Shown here piece after piece: positions 1-10,300 of a stretch of 64,000 nt of DNA; positions within the stretch are counted from its first letter, which is position 1; each line of letters starts with the position of its first letter. A program made the position numbers and the translations under genes. The DNA lies in contig CAHIKZ030000248.1 in the NCBI GenBank assembly GCA_903632075.3, forward strand, positions 438,501 through 502,500. Direction: 5' to 3'. The notes beneath the pieces were generated by a model. It had not been told where the DNA came from. It worked only from the letters and a program-made list of their open reading frames with translations, and ran no database searches. This DNA is from Acanthosepion pharaonis. Lineage: Eukaryota; Mollusca; Cephalopoda; Sepiida; Sepiidae.

Positions 1-292
1 TCTTCCTGATCTTCAGTCTTGCTTATATTCATGTGTCAGTTGTTATTTTCCTTTTTTTTAATTAATGAACCTGATTACAAGAACAGGGTAATAGCAATTG
101 TATATCTTATAACCAAACCCTGTTGAGATTAACTATGACAGTAACAGGTTTTTGCAGATGTATCAGTAGGTAACTTAATTATTGAAGAGCGGTTTAACAA
201 AGCAATCACACACCCACTCTTTTTTTTTATTGTCCATCATCATGATGTTCCAAGGAGAAGATATTTTATCATGATATCTCATGATGAAATCT
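1..292. other. No feature recognised
   Basis: AT-rich sequence without a convincing open frame or a repeat match to the rest of the window. Confidence 0.5.
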
Positions 293-440
293 AACCTAGC
301 ATCTCAACTTCAGTCACTTTCCCACCTCAGTAACGTATCTTCTCTTTATCTTTATAATAAATATTTTCATGGCAGTTATTTTAATAAGGTCTCATCCTTG
401 GTACTTCAACTGCATGAATTACTTTGAATTATTGCAATTA
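293..440 (+). mobile_element. LINE-J 3'-end fragment
   Basis: The translation reads roughly LQSLSHLSN, then YLYNKYFHGSYF, then SSLVLQLHEL. This parallels the better-preserved copy at 32.9-33.5 kb (RLQSLSH, FYKYFHGNYSEELHSLVPRLHEF). It is a short, frameshifted piece of the C-terminal region that follows the reverse transcriptase in jockey/CR1-like LINEs. The clade is not certain. Confidence 0.6.
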
Positions 441-445
441 GTTGT

Positions 446-825
446 ATTTTTTTATATTTGATTGTATAAGCATTTACTTGGTAGGTGGCCTCTTTTGGGG
501 AGAGAGTCTAACACCTCTGCAGGAGAAGGTAGTCACCATATTCTAGACTCTGGCCAACAAAGCAGAACCTGTAACAAAAGTGTCAATATGTTTTGTATAA
601 GTGTAAATAAAACTTATTAATCTGATAGATTCAGGTTGAAAATTTTTTTTTCTATAAGAACATTGAAGTGTTTTGTATCACTCTACAAGGACAATGCCTA
701 ATACAAGGGGGCAGTAATAATTGGGCGGTTTGGGAATTTTTCTCCATATGCAACATATGAGGGTGTCATAATAAAAGTGGGACTGGAAAATCATTTAAAG
801 TAACAAAAATTAAGAATTTAAGTAA
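446..825. other. No feature recognised
   Basis: AT-rich, non-coding sequence. No repeat relationship to other parts of the window was seen. Confidence 0.4.
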
Positions 826-840
826 AGAAACTTAAGTTTA
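826..840. repeat. Left target-site duplication of SINE-HH dimer
   Basis: The 15-mer AGAAACTTAAGTTTA is repeated exactly at 1301-1315. The two copies bracket the inverted SINE-HH dimer, as expected for an element inserted as one unit. Confidence 0.8.
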
Positions 841-1137
841 CACTATTTACATTGTTCAGGCTGTTCTCATCTTTGTTGCCATATTCACAACGTTTCAGCT
901 ATTGTACACTCCAACCTTCTTCAGGTGATTTGAATTTTGAACTGAACCTATTATTTTGTCCACCAGGGTAGATTGTTCTAGTTCCACATGCCATGCCTCT
1001 TCTGGATGTCTCAGTATCACTTATCTCCCTTTAACTCAAATTTCCAAGTTTTTTGTTCACCTCTGCTGTAGCCAGGTATTGAACACAACTCTTTTGCTGG
1101 ATTCAATTAATGCCATTGGGCCATGTGTCCTTGGCCT
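841..1137 (-). mobile_element. SINE-HH, minus copy of an inverted dimer
   Basis: Read on the minus strand, this is a nearly full SINE-HH. It has a tRNA-like head with a B-box-like GTGTTCAATACCTGG, then GGCATGTGGAACTAGAACA, then a hammerhead-like core at 885-928 (TCAC, CTGAAGA, hairpin, GAAACGTT, GTGA). It ends in the tail AATGTAAATAGTG. The tail stops exactly at the left TSD. A second, shorter copy follows in the opposite orientation. Confidence 0.75.
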
Positions 1138-1300
1138 GGTGGATGAAATAAAAGTTTCAGTTGGAAATTCTAATCACTTGAAGAAGGCTGGAGTGTACAA
1201 CAGCCAAAATGTTGTGAATAAGGCAATGAAGATGAGGACAACAGTTTGAACAATGTAAATAGTGTAAATAATTACAATATCTCATCTTAGAAATATAGAC
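1138..1300 (+). mobile_element. SINE-HH, plus partial copy of an inverted dimer
   Basis: This is a head-truncated copy. The hammerhead-like core at 1174-1217 has 5' stem TCAC, core TTGAAGA (first C changed to T), hairpin GGCTG/CAGCC and AAAA (GAAA mutated), followed by GTGA, which can pair with TCAC. The tail is longer than that of its partner and runs through TGTAAATAGTGTAAATAATT to ATATAGAC, ending at the right TSD. Confidence 0.75.
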
Positions 1301-1315
1301 AGAAACTTAAGTTTA
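1301..1315. repeat. Right target-site duplication of SINE-HH dimer
   Basis: An exact copy of the 15-mer at 826-840. Confidence 0.8.
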
Positions 1316-1382
1316 TCAAAGAATAGAATGTGACACTTTTGGAAAGAATATAAAAGAATAGTAAAACCCTATTTGTTTTAAA

Positions 1383-1480
1383 CAATGCAATCATAAAAGT
1401 ATGTGAGTTCTATCCTGGGTGCATTATACTTTCGTCTTTAAGCCACAACAAAGCTATGCTTAGAAAACTGCCATAAAAAG
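1383..1480 (+). mobile_element. SINE-D fragment
   Basis: The order GTGAGTTCTATCCTGGGTG, then ACTTTCGTC, then AAGCTATGCTTAG matches the copy at 22.32-22.43 kb and the minus copy at 61.67-61.80 kb. GAGTTCTATCC resembles a tRNA B box, so a tRNA-derived SINE is likely. Confidence 0.5.
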
Positions 1481-2050
1481 CATGCAAGCAAAAACTTAAA
1501 CCAACTACAGTTAATTAATGCTTGCTTCAATTGTTTGAGCTTTGGAGAATGGTACATAGTTAATAAACAGGGTTGTCTTCATGAGCTCTTCACAAATTTT
1601 CCTTACCCCAGCTTCTGTTAGTCAACTAGGGTTGGTTGGTTGCTTGCTTGCTTGCTTTGTTTTATGGTATATCAACCTCAGTGGGTTATTTAATGCCAGC
1701 AAAATTTTTAAATAGATTCATAGCAATATTTTGGTAAAAAAAGGTGTGTATGTATACATATATATTTGAACCATTTTTCAATTACTCATATTTTTGAGTA
1801 CAATCCAACTTCTTTTAGGAAATTTATAATCTTGAATGATTTTATTTTCATAAGTTTTTTAAATTACTCACTTGGTAATTTTTTTTTTCACTATTTTGTA
1901 TTCTGAGTTCCATTCTCCAATTTTTTTTCAAAGAATGTATAGCTGTTTGTATTACTGGTATTTTTTTTTTTAAGTATTGCTGATAATAATTTTTTTTATT
2001 ACAAAGTATTTCTGGTATTAAAACCTATTTTTACACAAGTTTGGGTGTGA
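1481..2050. other. T-rich non-coding stretch with a SINE-E piece
   Basis: Several T8-T10 runs and no credible open frame. Around 1660-1705 the sequence TTTTATGGTATATCAACC with AGTGGGTTATTTAATGCC recurs, diverged, near 10.79, 15.20 and 30.79 kb. I call this short dispersed repeat SINE-E. Confidence 0.4.
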
Positions 2051-2154
2051 ATTATTTGCCCATAGCTGGGACCCTAACAGGTGCTACCACCCCACATTCT
2101 GTGAACACCAGCAATTAAGAGGTGGTTCCACACTCCTCAAAACTTCCTGATCAG

Positions 2155-2300
2155 AGGCCTTACTGATAGACGTAGTTTATCAACTTACCCTTGACTCGGA
2201 TGTAGTTTATTGTCTTAACCTTGACTTGGATGTAGTTTACCCAGGACGGAGTCAACTAGGAAGTATAACATGAGGTTTTATTGCAGGTAACCAAAACACA
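2155..2300 (-). repeat. LTR-like piece with short tandem repeat
   Basis: The motif CGGATGTAGTTTA or a close variant occurs three times between 2165 and 2240. On the minus strand a canonical AATAAA lies just upstream of the repeats. This resembles the 3' part of an LTR, but no paired end or TSD was found, so the identity is uncertain. Confidence 0.3.
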
Positions 2301-2330
2301 GCTCAGTTGATTAACATTAGTTCCTAACAA

Positions 2331-2945
2331 CAAAAATCCTGAGATCACTTTTATAGACTCTAGTTAGAAGAGTGGTATGAATCATTAATGGATCCACTGG
2401 TAAGAAGGTAACTTGTGACATGTTTGAATGATATTATAATTTACTGAAGCACGATGCATAAATTCTGCTGAATATATGTACTTTATGACATAACTTTTGT
2501 TCTAAACATGAAGAAATATTAATATACACATTATTTTATTTTACCGATTTGAATTTCTAAATTCCATGACCCTACCATCAAAGTTTCAGTCTAGCCTTCA
2601 CATTAAACAGTTCTTGTCTGCAGCCTCTAATTGTCTAATAGGCTACTACTGCTTTCACAGAATTTGAAGCCAGCTGAGGCAAAAGCATTCAGCTAATCAC
2701 AGAGATGTGTGTTTCCACTGTCATGGGCTATTTGTAACTGATGACAGGATAATGTTTCAGGAGTCAATTAAGTGCCACAGTGACACCATATCTTCATGAA
2801 AGTGACACCTCTCTTTCTTTCTTTCCTTTTTAAATAATACTTCACCCAAATATCTCAATTTTCTTTATTTGAATAGGTGGTAGCTTCTAGCTTCTTGAAG
2901 TTTTTGACAGGCTGTGAAACGTTAAGGTCATATGTCATATGAATA
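2331..2945. other. No feature recognised
   Basis: AT-rich sequence with no supported gene or repeat. Confidence 0.4.
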
Positions 2946-2948
2946 TAT

Positions 2949-3075
2949 GCACAAAAAGAATTTTAAATTAACAGTGGATATTTTTAATTGTTTAACTAAA
3001 GTGGAGAAACTATTTTTCTGGTGGGGTGACTTATCTTTTCCAAGTATTGCAAAGTTCAAGCCAAAAAAAATTTGG
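2949..3075 (+). repeat. Left copy of a ~125-bp direct duplication
   Basis: Nearly identical to 3646-3773 (shared blocks TTTTAAATTAACAGTGGATA and AAGTATTGCAAAGTTCAAGC). The two copies flank an AT-rich stretch and a solo LTR. The arrangement suggests a local tandem duplication with a junction close to the LTR insertion. Confidence 0.75.
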
Positions 3076-3158
3076 TATTTTTAATTTTATTTAATTTCTT
3101 TTTATTTATTTATTGATTTTTTTATTTATTTATTTAATTTTTAATTTTATGATATATA

Positions 3159-3650
3159 CACAATGTTATGGGAACTGACCTATAATGATAATGGACTCTT
3201 CCTGACACTATAAATACTGCACCTCTCAAGAGGTATAATGAATGAATGTTGTAACCAGCACCAGGTCATGACTGTTGAACTCTCTGCTTTGGCAGAGAGG
3301 AACCCGGACAAAGAGGTAGACAGGCCCTGAACCTGTCTAGGCGGGTTTAAAGGGTATATTTTTGGCCAAGCCTACGGGCTCGGGAAACCCACGTTAAACT
3401 TGGCCTTGTGCCACATGCAACCTTCGTGGGGGGAGGGGGGCTAGATACCGAATGAATGGTGTAACGAGTCAAGACAATATTAGTTCACTCTAAACCAGAC
3501 GGGCAGTCATTACTAACAACTTCAACTTCTTGTACTATATTTCTGTTGTAATATATCTTTGTTATTCTACTTTTGTGTTCGTGTTGTTCTTCCTTGGTTC
3601 TAACCTTGGACCATAACTGTGGTGCGAGGATATTGGACCATAACACACAA
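3159..3650. mobile_element. Solo LTR with 5-bp TSD
   Basis: The element at 3164-3645 begins TGTTATGG and ends CCATAACA, an 8-bp perfect inverted end of the TG...CA type used by LTR retrotransposons. It is flanked by the direct repeat CACAA (3159-3163 and 3646-3650). CTATAAATA at about 3209 may be a TATA box. A 194-bp SINE is nested inside. No internal retrotransposon sequence is present, so recombination to a solo LTR is inferred. The superfamily cannot be told. Confidence 0.65.
3240..3465 (+). mobile_element. SINE-U (5'-truncated) nested in the solo LTR
   Basis: The 16-bp repeat GAATGAATGTTGTAAC at 3240-3255 recurs with one change at 3450-3465 and brackets the GC-rich insert 3256-3449. The body contains the hairpin CTCTGC...GCAGAG and CCTACGGGCTCGG, as does the element at 21.05-21.33 kb on the minus strand. 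This copy lacks the U2-like head. Confidence 0.7.
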
Positions 3651-3773
3651 AAAAAATTTTAAATTAACAGTGGATATTTTTAATTGTTCAACAACTAAAG
3701 TGGAGAATCTATTTTTTTGGGTGGGGTGACTTATATTTTCTAAGTATTGCAAAGTTCAAGCCAAAAAAATTTA
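3646..3773 (+). repeat. Right copy of the ~125-bp direct duplication
   Basis: Partner of 2949-3075. It differs by a few substitutions and a small insertion in the T-rich part. Confidence 0.75.
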
Positions 3774-3784
3774 TGATTTCAAGG

Positions 3785-4391
3785 AAAGCTGGAGATGAAG
3801 AAAAGATGGGAAAACTTCTATGTAATATCAATCCTCTTTTATAGCAGTGAGTGTGTGACAATTTTCTCACAGATACAAAGGAAATTTGTAGAAACAGAGA
3901 TGTGATTCTACAGAAGGATGCTGAGAATACAATGGTCAGAGAATGTGAGCAACAAGGTAATTGTAACCTTTAGCCTGCTGGAGGTGAAAATTTGTATTTC
4001 TGGAAATAACAGTTGACAAAAGTGTTTATTTCTAGCAACCTTTTTTAGGCAATGGAATAAATGTACAACATGCAAAAGGCAATAATTTTTGCCTCCAGCA
4101 TGTTAAAGGTTAAGAAATCCCAAAACAAAAAGGACATTTATATTCACGATCTATAAGAGTCAGCTGAAATTTCTTGGACATATGAGGAATGAGGGACTGT
4201 AGAATTTGACACTCACAGAATATAATGAAGGTAAGATGGACAAAGAGAAAAAGCAAGTAACCTAACAAGTTTGTGTAAATGGATGAAACTGGGAAGTATA
4301 GTAAAAAGATAAACCTTATTAAGTGTTACAAAGGATAGGAAGTTGTAGAGGACCATGATCCCACACATTCTGAAGAGACACTGAACATAGA
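3785..4391 (+). mobile_element. LINE-R C-terminal fragment, interrupted
   Basis: The frame fragments read FYRRMLRIQWSENVSNK, then LKFLGHMRNEGL and LWRTMIPHILK. They correspond to the region after the RT of an RTE-like LINE and match copies at 16.0-16.9, 24.0-24.4, 30.0-30.3 and 35.2-35.6 kb. A 143-bp MITE interrupts it at 3967-4109. Many stops and frameshifts mark it as dead. Confidence 0.75.
3963..4113. mobile_element. piggyBac-like MITE (TTAA target) in LINE-R
   Basis: The ends are inverted repeats of about 28 bp: AACCTTTAGCCTGCTGGAGG at the left and, reverse-complemented, AACCTTTAACATGCTGGAGG at the right. The right flank is TTAA; the left flank is GTAA, a decayed TTAA. The uninterrupted LINE-R copy at about 16.59 kb reads GAAGTTTTAAGG at this point, giving an empty-site comparison. 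TTAA targets and CCTTT-type ends are known for piggyBac-related MITEs; the superfamily is inferred. Confidence 0.75.
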
Positions 4392-5255
4392 AGAGGAGCC
4401 ATCTTGTAGTTATTACAATAACCTACAATCCATTCTTAAATGGAGCAAGGAGTGGCTTGTTAATTTTAATGTCTCATAAATGAAACAGCTCTCTTTTAAT
4501 CATCTAAGAGAATCCTTTTTACCATCCATCTGATGTTAACTTGCAGAGGAGTAACTCCTTATGACTTCTCGGGATAACATTTTCTGCTGACATAAAATGG
4601 AAATATTATATTGAATCAAGTGTAAGGTCTACTGCTAGCAAAGTTAGTTCAATGTGTCATGCTAGACAGTTTTGCTCACCAGAATCTATCTTAAATAGTT
4701 ATAAGTCTACCATTTGTCCATGCATTGAATATTGCTAGCAAGGTGCTTCTGCTATATATTTAGAGATTCTTGATAAAATCCAAGGAAGAATCTGCAATGT
4801 TATTGATCTTGACCTGGCATCTTAGCTTCAGACATTTCCCACTTGATAACATAGCTTCTCAGTGCCTTTTTATAAATGTTCTTATTACAATTGTTCTGAT
4901 GAACTTTCCTCTTTGGTACCTAGACTTTATGAATTTAAGCATACTACTGGATTGGTCACTAGGTCATATCATTTTATAATTGAAATGGTTAGATGTAACC
5001 ATAAGTTCTATGCTAACAGCTTCTTCTATCACACTTCTCTCTTCTGGAACTCTCTTCTGGCTTCTTGTTTCCAAACAACTTTGATTTTCAAAAATTTAAA
5101 TGCAATGTCAATTGTTATATTCTATATTCTTAATTCCTGGTCTTTTATGATTTTCTCTCCTTAATGTTTTTTCTTTTTCTCATTCACACTCAGTAACCCC
5201 CTTGCATCTTAGCAGCTTTATTGCCTTGCTTAGGGTGAAATGATTATAAATAAAA
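4392..5255 (+). mobile_element. LINE-J RT C-terminus and 3' end
   Basis: Frameshifted translation gives LQSILKWSKEWLVNFNVS, then SPESILNSYKSTICPCIEYC, then FYKCSYYNCSDELSSLVPRL, then a tail ending near TAGGGTGAAATGATTATAAA. The order matches the end of an RT domain and the post-RT domain of jockey/CR1-like LINEs. The longest open piece is 4862-5164. It is a decayed, 5'-truncated copy and is the longest LINE-J piece in the window. It directly follows the LINE-R fragment. Confidence 0.75.
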
Positions 5256-5860
5256 TGTATCTTTAAATATGCTTTTTTTATTCTTTCTTTTGCAAACTTC
5301 ACAACAGTGCATATGCTCATGAAATCATGGTGGTCTGTGTTAGAAAGATTGTTTGACACATTTTATAATGGAAATCAGATTACATATCAAACTTCTCCCT
5401 TCAGTTTCATAAAGTAAAATACATGGAAACAAAACAAAAAACAATGTTTTCAGTCAGCACCATTTTCTATATCAATAATTGTTTTGCCACCTGATATCTT
5501 GCAGAGTAAAGACCACCTTCTAGATAATTTTTTTACATATACAATGTGCAAAAAAAATCTCTCTCAAATTCTACATGTAAATTCTAACAAAACATTTACA
5601 AATGTGACTTAATTTTTAAATGCAAAATCTTTCAAAATGGTAACAAAAGTCTGTTTGCCATGATAGCAAAATGATTGGAAAAATCTTTTTGATAGGGTAG
5701 CAAATATTTTTTATGTTTTATATTTTTTGCTAAATCTTCACCTGATCCAAGGCTGAAAAGTAACTCAAGGTAGAGGGTGACTGAATGCAGTTGTGGTATT
5801 GAACTAAGGAGATAAGACATGCAGATTATGAGAATATATAAGACTGATAACAGTTGACCC
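5256..5860. other. No feature recognised
   Basis: AT-rich, non-coding. The minus frame 5632-5820 may be a diverged extension of the LINE-K fragment that follows, but this cannot be shown. Confidence 0.4.
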
Positions 5861-5864
5861 TTGA

Positions 5865-6145
5865 CTTGAATATAAGATTAGAAAAGCAGCTTCTTGGGAG
5901 TATGTTCCATAAAGCAGTTGTTCTCAGGAAGAAGCTGTTTGACTAGAAATTCACTCTTACCAATGAAATATGAAGAGAATGAGGATGGTTCAACCCTGTG
6001 TATGTGACATGCTGTGTCATAGCTGTAAAGGTCTGCACTGGTAGAATTTAGATCATCTGAACTATTGCCATAAAAAAGGGATAGAGTAGCAATAGGCTTG
6101 CAATGTTTTGTCTGCTGTGACAAAGAGTTGTATGGTTAAAAATAA
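5865..6145 (-). mobile_element. LINE-K C-terminal fragment
   Basis: The minus-strand translation includes ATLSLFYGNSSDDLNSTSAD and HIHRVEPSSFSSYFIGKSEF, the spacing seen in post-RT domains of jockey/CR1-like LINEs (LSLFYxYxxGxCSDEL, then a basic segment). A related, more decayed copy lies at 36.0-36.27 kb in the same orientation. It differs in sequence from LINE-J. Confidence 0.55.
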
Positions 6146-6570
6146 GTGTAAAAGTTTTTAATCTCTGTCAAGCCTCGAAAAAGAGGATTGGGAAGTTCTG
6201 ATCCAGATATAACAGCAGTACACCATTTTTGATCTGACCTGAATCGTGTAGCATATGGCAGGAAGAAACAGGTAGTTTCTGGAGCAGTAAAAGGAATTGA
6301 CCATTTTGCAAGCACCTTTAGTGATGAATCTTATGTATTAGTTCCACTTAAGGTCTGAGGTGAAAATTGATTCCAAGTTGATATTCAAGGCAAGGAGCCT
6401 TGTTGAGAAAGAAATCGCTAATTATGACTGGAGTAAGTTCAGTGCCTGTTCGATGAAAATGAAATGATACTAGCTTTGTTTTGGAGCTAGAGAATGTCAC
6501 AACCTATTCCCCTCCACCCTCACCCCATTGAGGAAACATCATCTGGTACGGGTCAGCTAGATTTTTAACT
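6146..6570. other. No feature recognised
   Basis: Non-coding sequence. It could be upstream LINE-K sequence on the minus strand, but no RT motif was identified. Confidence 0.35.
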
Positions 6571-6574
6571 TATC

Positions 6575-6870
6575 AAAATAGAATCTAAATTTATTGGCAT
6601 GACAGCAAAACTCTTATCATAATCATAACAAGACATATCTAAATACTGAACAAAAGTCATATTGGAATGATGGGAAAAATTCTTATTTGGATGGTAGCAA
6701 AACTAATACTGGAGTGGTAGTAAAAACCTTATAGAAATGGGAGCAAAAATCTGATCAGCATTTAACAAAAACTCATATTGGGATGGCAACAAAACTAATA
6801 TTGGAGTAGTAGTAAAAGCCTTATTGAAATGATAAAAAAGATCATATTGGAATGAATGCAAAAAAAATTT
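6575..6870 (+). repeat. Degenerate ~30-bp minisatellite
   Basis: Irregular repeats of a phrase resembling TATTGGAATGGTAGCAAAA, with variants such as TGGAGTGGTAGTAAAA. Copies have diverged strongly, so the array is old. Confidence 0.55.
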
Positions 6871-6879
6871 TAATGGTTG

Positions 6880-7850
6880 GATGTTATGTAATTAACATCA
6901 TTTGGTACTGACAAGTTAGTTTAAAAAAAATTAAGAGTGATTTTTAAAAACCAAATTTTTGCTACATTGGTTTAATGAAAATTGCTCAACATCTCAGACC
7001 CACAAAAGACATTTAGCTTAAACATCATTTCTATTAATAATATAACAATAACATTTAATCAGATGTCTTAATTATCTCATGTCATCATTTCCCTGTCATT
7101 ACTTTGAATAGCTTCCAGTTTATAGAGAAACAAGACAATTGTGAAAACTGAATGTCCTTCTGGAATGTAAAATGAGTGAATAAATAAAGCTAAAGAGATG
7201 ATTGGTTGGAATATGTTACCAATTTGTAAGAGGATGGAATGACCAATAAAGCCATGGGACGATCAGATATTTGAGGTCGCTATGCTTTTTTAATACTTTT
7301 AAAGCAATGTCTTATTATTTTATTCAGCTGTTATTCCTGTAAGTATCAAGTTTCATACAAACCAAATGAGTTTAATAATTTGTGTTTGTGAGCAATAATT
7401 GCAGTATAAAACACTGTGAATGTTGAAGAAACAGAAGTCAGCCTGAACAGATGGAATGCTTGAAAACAAACAGAATGTTAAAAATGAGAAATCACATTGA
7501 TTTACTGTGTGCATTCAAATTAAAACAGCTAAGATGATGATGATGTGATGTACTAATTTCTATCAGGTTTACAAAGAGATGTGAGATCTGGAATTGTCCT
7601 GATGGAAGATGATACCTTTCCACTTGGAGAATTCTGGCTCTTTTTCATCGATTACTGTCTTTAATTTGTTCAACTGGATACAGTACTAGTCTTAATTCAA
7701 CATCTAATTTTGCAAAAGGTACACATAATACACACTGCTCTTCCAATCTTACAAGATATGCAGAATGGCTTTTGGAGTAGCTTATTTTATTTTATTTTTT
7801 TCTCCACACTGTTGTAAACAATCCATTTTTCATTGCCTGTAATTATGGAA
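6880..7850. other. No feature recognised
   Basis: AT-rich non-coding sequence. No supported ORF, RNA or repeat. Confidence 0.4.
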
Positions 7851-7853
7851 TGG

Positions 7854-8418
7854 AATGGAACTCAACACAGAGAAATCCAAAGTAATGATGAATAGCACAA
7901 GCAACACCACTGCCAGCATCACCATGGACAGTAAACTATTGGAGGAAGTTTCCGGCTTCAAATACCCCTGTCAAAAAATGGGACCCTGCAGTGCAGAAAT
8001 CTGCACACAGATCACCACATCCACAGCAGCAATGGCCAGACTTGAAAAGATATGTAGGAGCAACAGGAAAAAGGATCTAGGCATTTGAGAACAAATGATT
8101 GAGAAAACTCCTCTGCATCTACTGGGAGCACAAAACCAATGACTGTCTATGGAGAAAGCTCAAAAGACTCGTGGGTCAACAGGAATCTATCCTTTCCACT
8201 ATTAAACATCGGAAGATATCATGGTTTGACCACAGTATAACAGCCTCTGCAAAACCATTATGCAAAGCATTGTTGAAGGCAGACAGAAGTGGGAATGGCA
8301 ACATAAAAGCTAGTCAAGCAGCATCAAAGAGTTGATGTACATAGCAATATCAGAACTCCTGAGAGCCTCTGCCAACAGATCATTCTGGAGGAGGTTGTCT
8401 GTTTCTTCTGCCCTTGGT
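7854..8418 (+). mobile_element. LINE-C RT C-terminus remnant
   Basis: The first frame (7855-8088) reads MELNTEKSKVMMNS, then VSGFKYP, then TSTAAMARLEKICRSN. The second (8099-8335) reads LLCIYWEHKTND, then KISWFDHSI. The last residues before 8418 read SFWRRLSVSSAL. This order is typical of the RT thumb and C-terminus of widespread RTE-like LINEs. The frames are joined only across frameshifts. It lies directly upstream of a LINE-J 3' end, so two LINEs are juxtaposed here. Confidence 0.75.
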
Positions 8419-8710
8419 ACCTTGACTGCATAGATTTAAATGTATTACTAGATTGGCAAATAGGTCTCATCATTTTACTGCTGAAATAGCTTCATTTAAC
8501 CCTAAATTGTACATCTCACTTGTGGAACTCTCTTCCAGTTTCTTGCTTCCCTGCCACCTATAGTTTTTAAAAATTTAAATACAATGCCAATCGCCATTTG
8601 CTGTCTTCCTGAATCCTGCTCTTTTATTGTCCTATCTCCTCACTAACGTCCTCTCATTTTCTTTAACTCTCAGTAACCCCTTGCATTTTAGTGACATTAT
8701 AGCAGTAGTG
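8419..8710 (+). mobile_element. LINE-J 3'-end fragment
   Basis: LGTLTA, FKCITRLANRSHHFTAEI and LVELSSSFLLPCHL in shifting frames match the LINE-J pattern (LVPRLHEF, TRLASRSHPFTVE, LWNSLP). It ends near CAGTAACCCCTTGCATTTTA, the LINE-J 3' UTR motif. Confidence 0.65.
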
Positions 8711-8799
8711 TGGATGTCTGGAGAAGTTTGGTAAGAAAGTGAAAAGTTTTCATACAGGCATGAAAGCTCGTATTAATTTTTTTTTCTAATCCCTTTCTT

Positions 8800-9240
8800 A
8801 TAGAAATGGTGTCAAGCAAGGCAATTGCAATATCCCCAACCATTTTGCCATTTATTTTGCTACAATTTGTCATGCAGCATTTATATCAGGTACAGCTCTT
8901 CTAGTCAACTATTTCTTCCAGCAGCCACCCTTTTGACCCAGGGCAGCACTACTTCCTCAAGTCACTTGATGTTGGACTTCGTCTTGAATCTGTGGTTCTG
9001 TGGGAAGATGAATGAACACATAACATCATCATCATTACTAGTGATCACTCCAAACACTTTTGTAATCATCCAACTCTGTCTGAATCCTCTGATTGTCCTC
9101 AGATTGACACCCAAATACTCTGAAATGTTTGCATTAGCGTTTTCGGCATGAATGCCAAACAGTACAAGCTGTTTCAAAATTTCTGGCAGAGTGAACTGTG
9201 TCATGGTGATCTTTTTCTTACAGATGGTGCCCAACTGACC
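8800..9240 (-). mobile_element. Mariner-like transposase N-terminal remnant
   Basis: The minus ORF 8962-9234 contains LPEILKQLVLFGIHAENANA and ISEYLGVNLRTIRGFRQSW, which resembles the N-terminal helix-turn-helix of mariner transposases (a growth-blocked helix, then xxLGVxxRTIxxIR). The rest of the catalytic domain is not recognisable. No TIRs were found. Confidence 0.5.
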
Positions 9241-9384
9241 CTACTGTACTGTGCAGTCAACAAAATCAAAAATATACAACACGCATGCACAAAATTAAAA
9301 ATATAAAATGGCGACAATTTACCCATCAAACTCTGTACACCTAATACTGAAGTGTTTGAGAACATGTGTTTGGAGGGTGATCAA

Positions 9385-9715
9385 GAGTCCCATAACCTCT
9401 TACTGTTGTAAGAGCACCACATGTAATGTAGCCAGAACAGCAGTGGTGTGTCTTGGGCAAGTTAGCTTCATAGAGCCCAACCTCTTCAAGCTGGTTTGAA
9501 TTCAGAGTTTTCTTTCTCCTATATTGGTTGTCCATTAATGCTATAGGGGCCAGTCTGTCCTGCTATTTATTCACAACTGGTAAGGAGAAGAGATAAATTC
9601 ACACTTTTCCCAAAGATATTTGTGTGTAAGTGAATGTAATGAATTCCACTGGAATTCAAACTCAGCTCTCCATTTTCTGATTCTTTGCTGTTATTCATTA
9701 CATGTCTGGGCAGCA
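9385..9715 (-). mobile_element. SINE-A copy
   Basis: On the minus strand it contains GAGAGCTGAGTTTGAATTCC (B-box-like), CATTACATTCACTTA, CTTCTCCTTACCAG and AGGACAGACTGG, in the same order as the plus copies at 22.47, 43.93 and 55.20 kb. The tRNA-like head lies near 9715. This copy is moderately diverged. Confidence 0.65.
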
Positions 9716-10044
9716 CAGACATCAAACAAAAACAACAAAAAAACTGTTATAAGGATTGTGTAAGAGATATGTTAAGAAGACAGGCATTTCTTGTAGAAAC
9801 TAGGAAGAAGAGGCAAAGAACAGAAAAGTGAAGTAACTGAATATGAAACCAGATGAATACAATATGTACAACTGAAATGAACAGTGAGAAAAAGGGGATC
9901 ATTTGGCTTTTATAGCTGCAGCAAATGACAAGTTTCTATTCCCATGTGATCTCTGTAATAGCACTTGTCTGTCAAATATTTTGATCACATTATAATCAAC
10001 CCAGAATTCATAACCATGTTGAAATCATTTATTTTTTACCCAAA
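9716..10044. other. No feature recognised
   Basis: Non-coding sequence between SINE-A and a LINE-R RT fragment. Confidence 0.4.
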
Positions 10045-10300
10045 GGATTGCCTCGCTGTAAAGGGTGAATAAATACAGTGACTAGATCCATCCCTGTCTG
10101 ATTTCATTTTCTATCTGTATACAGGTGGCTTGTTCCCAGTTCTGTTTTTTTTTCTAAAATCCTCCCCAAATACATCAAGCTTACCTAGCGGTTCCAGCAG
10201 TTCTTTGTGATGTACTTTATCAAACGCTTTTGCATAATCTATAAAATATAGGTATACATCTTTTGCATCTGTATTGCACTTTCTGCTATCATTCTGAGCA
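10045..10300 (-). mobile_element. LINE-R reverse transcriptase fragment
   Basis: The minus-strand translation gives DVYLYFIDYAKAFDKVHHKE then LLEPLGKLDVFGEDF. FxDYxKAFD is RT motif A, including the catalytic Asp. A second copy of the next RT segment lies at 10.56-10.74 kb, and a weaker piece at 11.87-11.98 kb. Downstream frames are broken. Confidence 0.7.

Noticed and set aside
9308..9535. Overlapping plus and minus ORFs of 63-64 codons
   Set aside because: They overlap the SINE-A minus copy and show no protein family.
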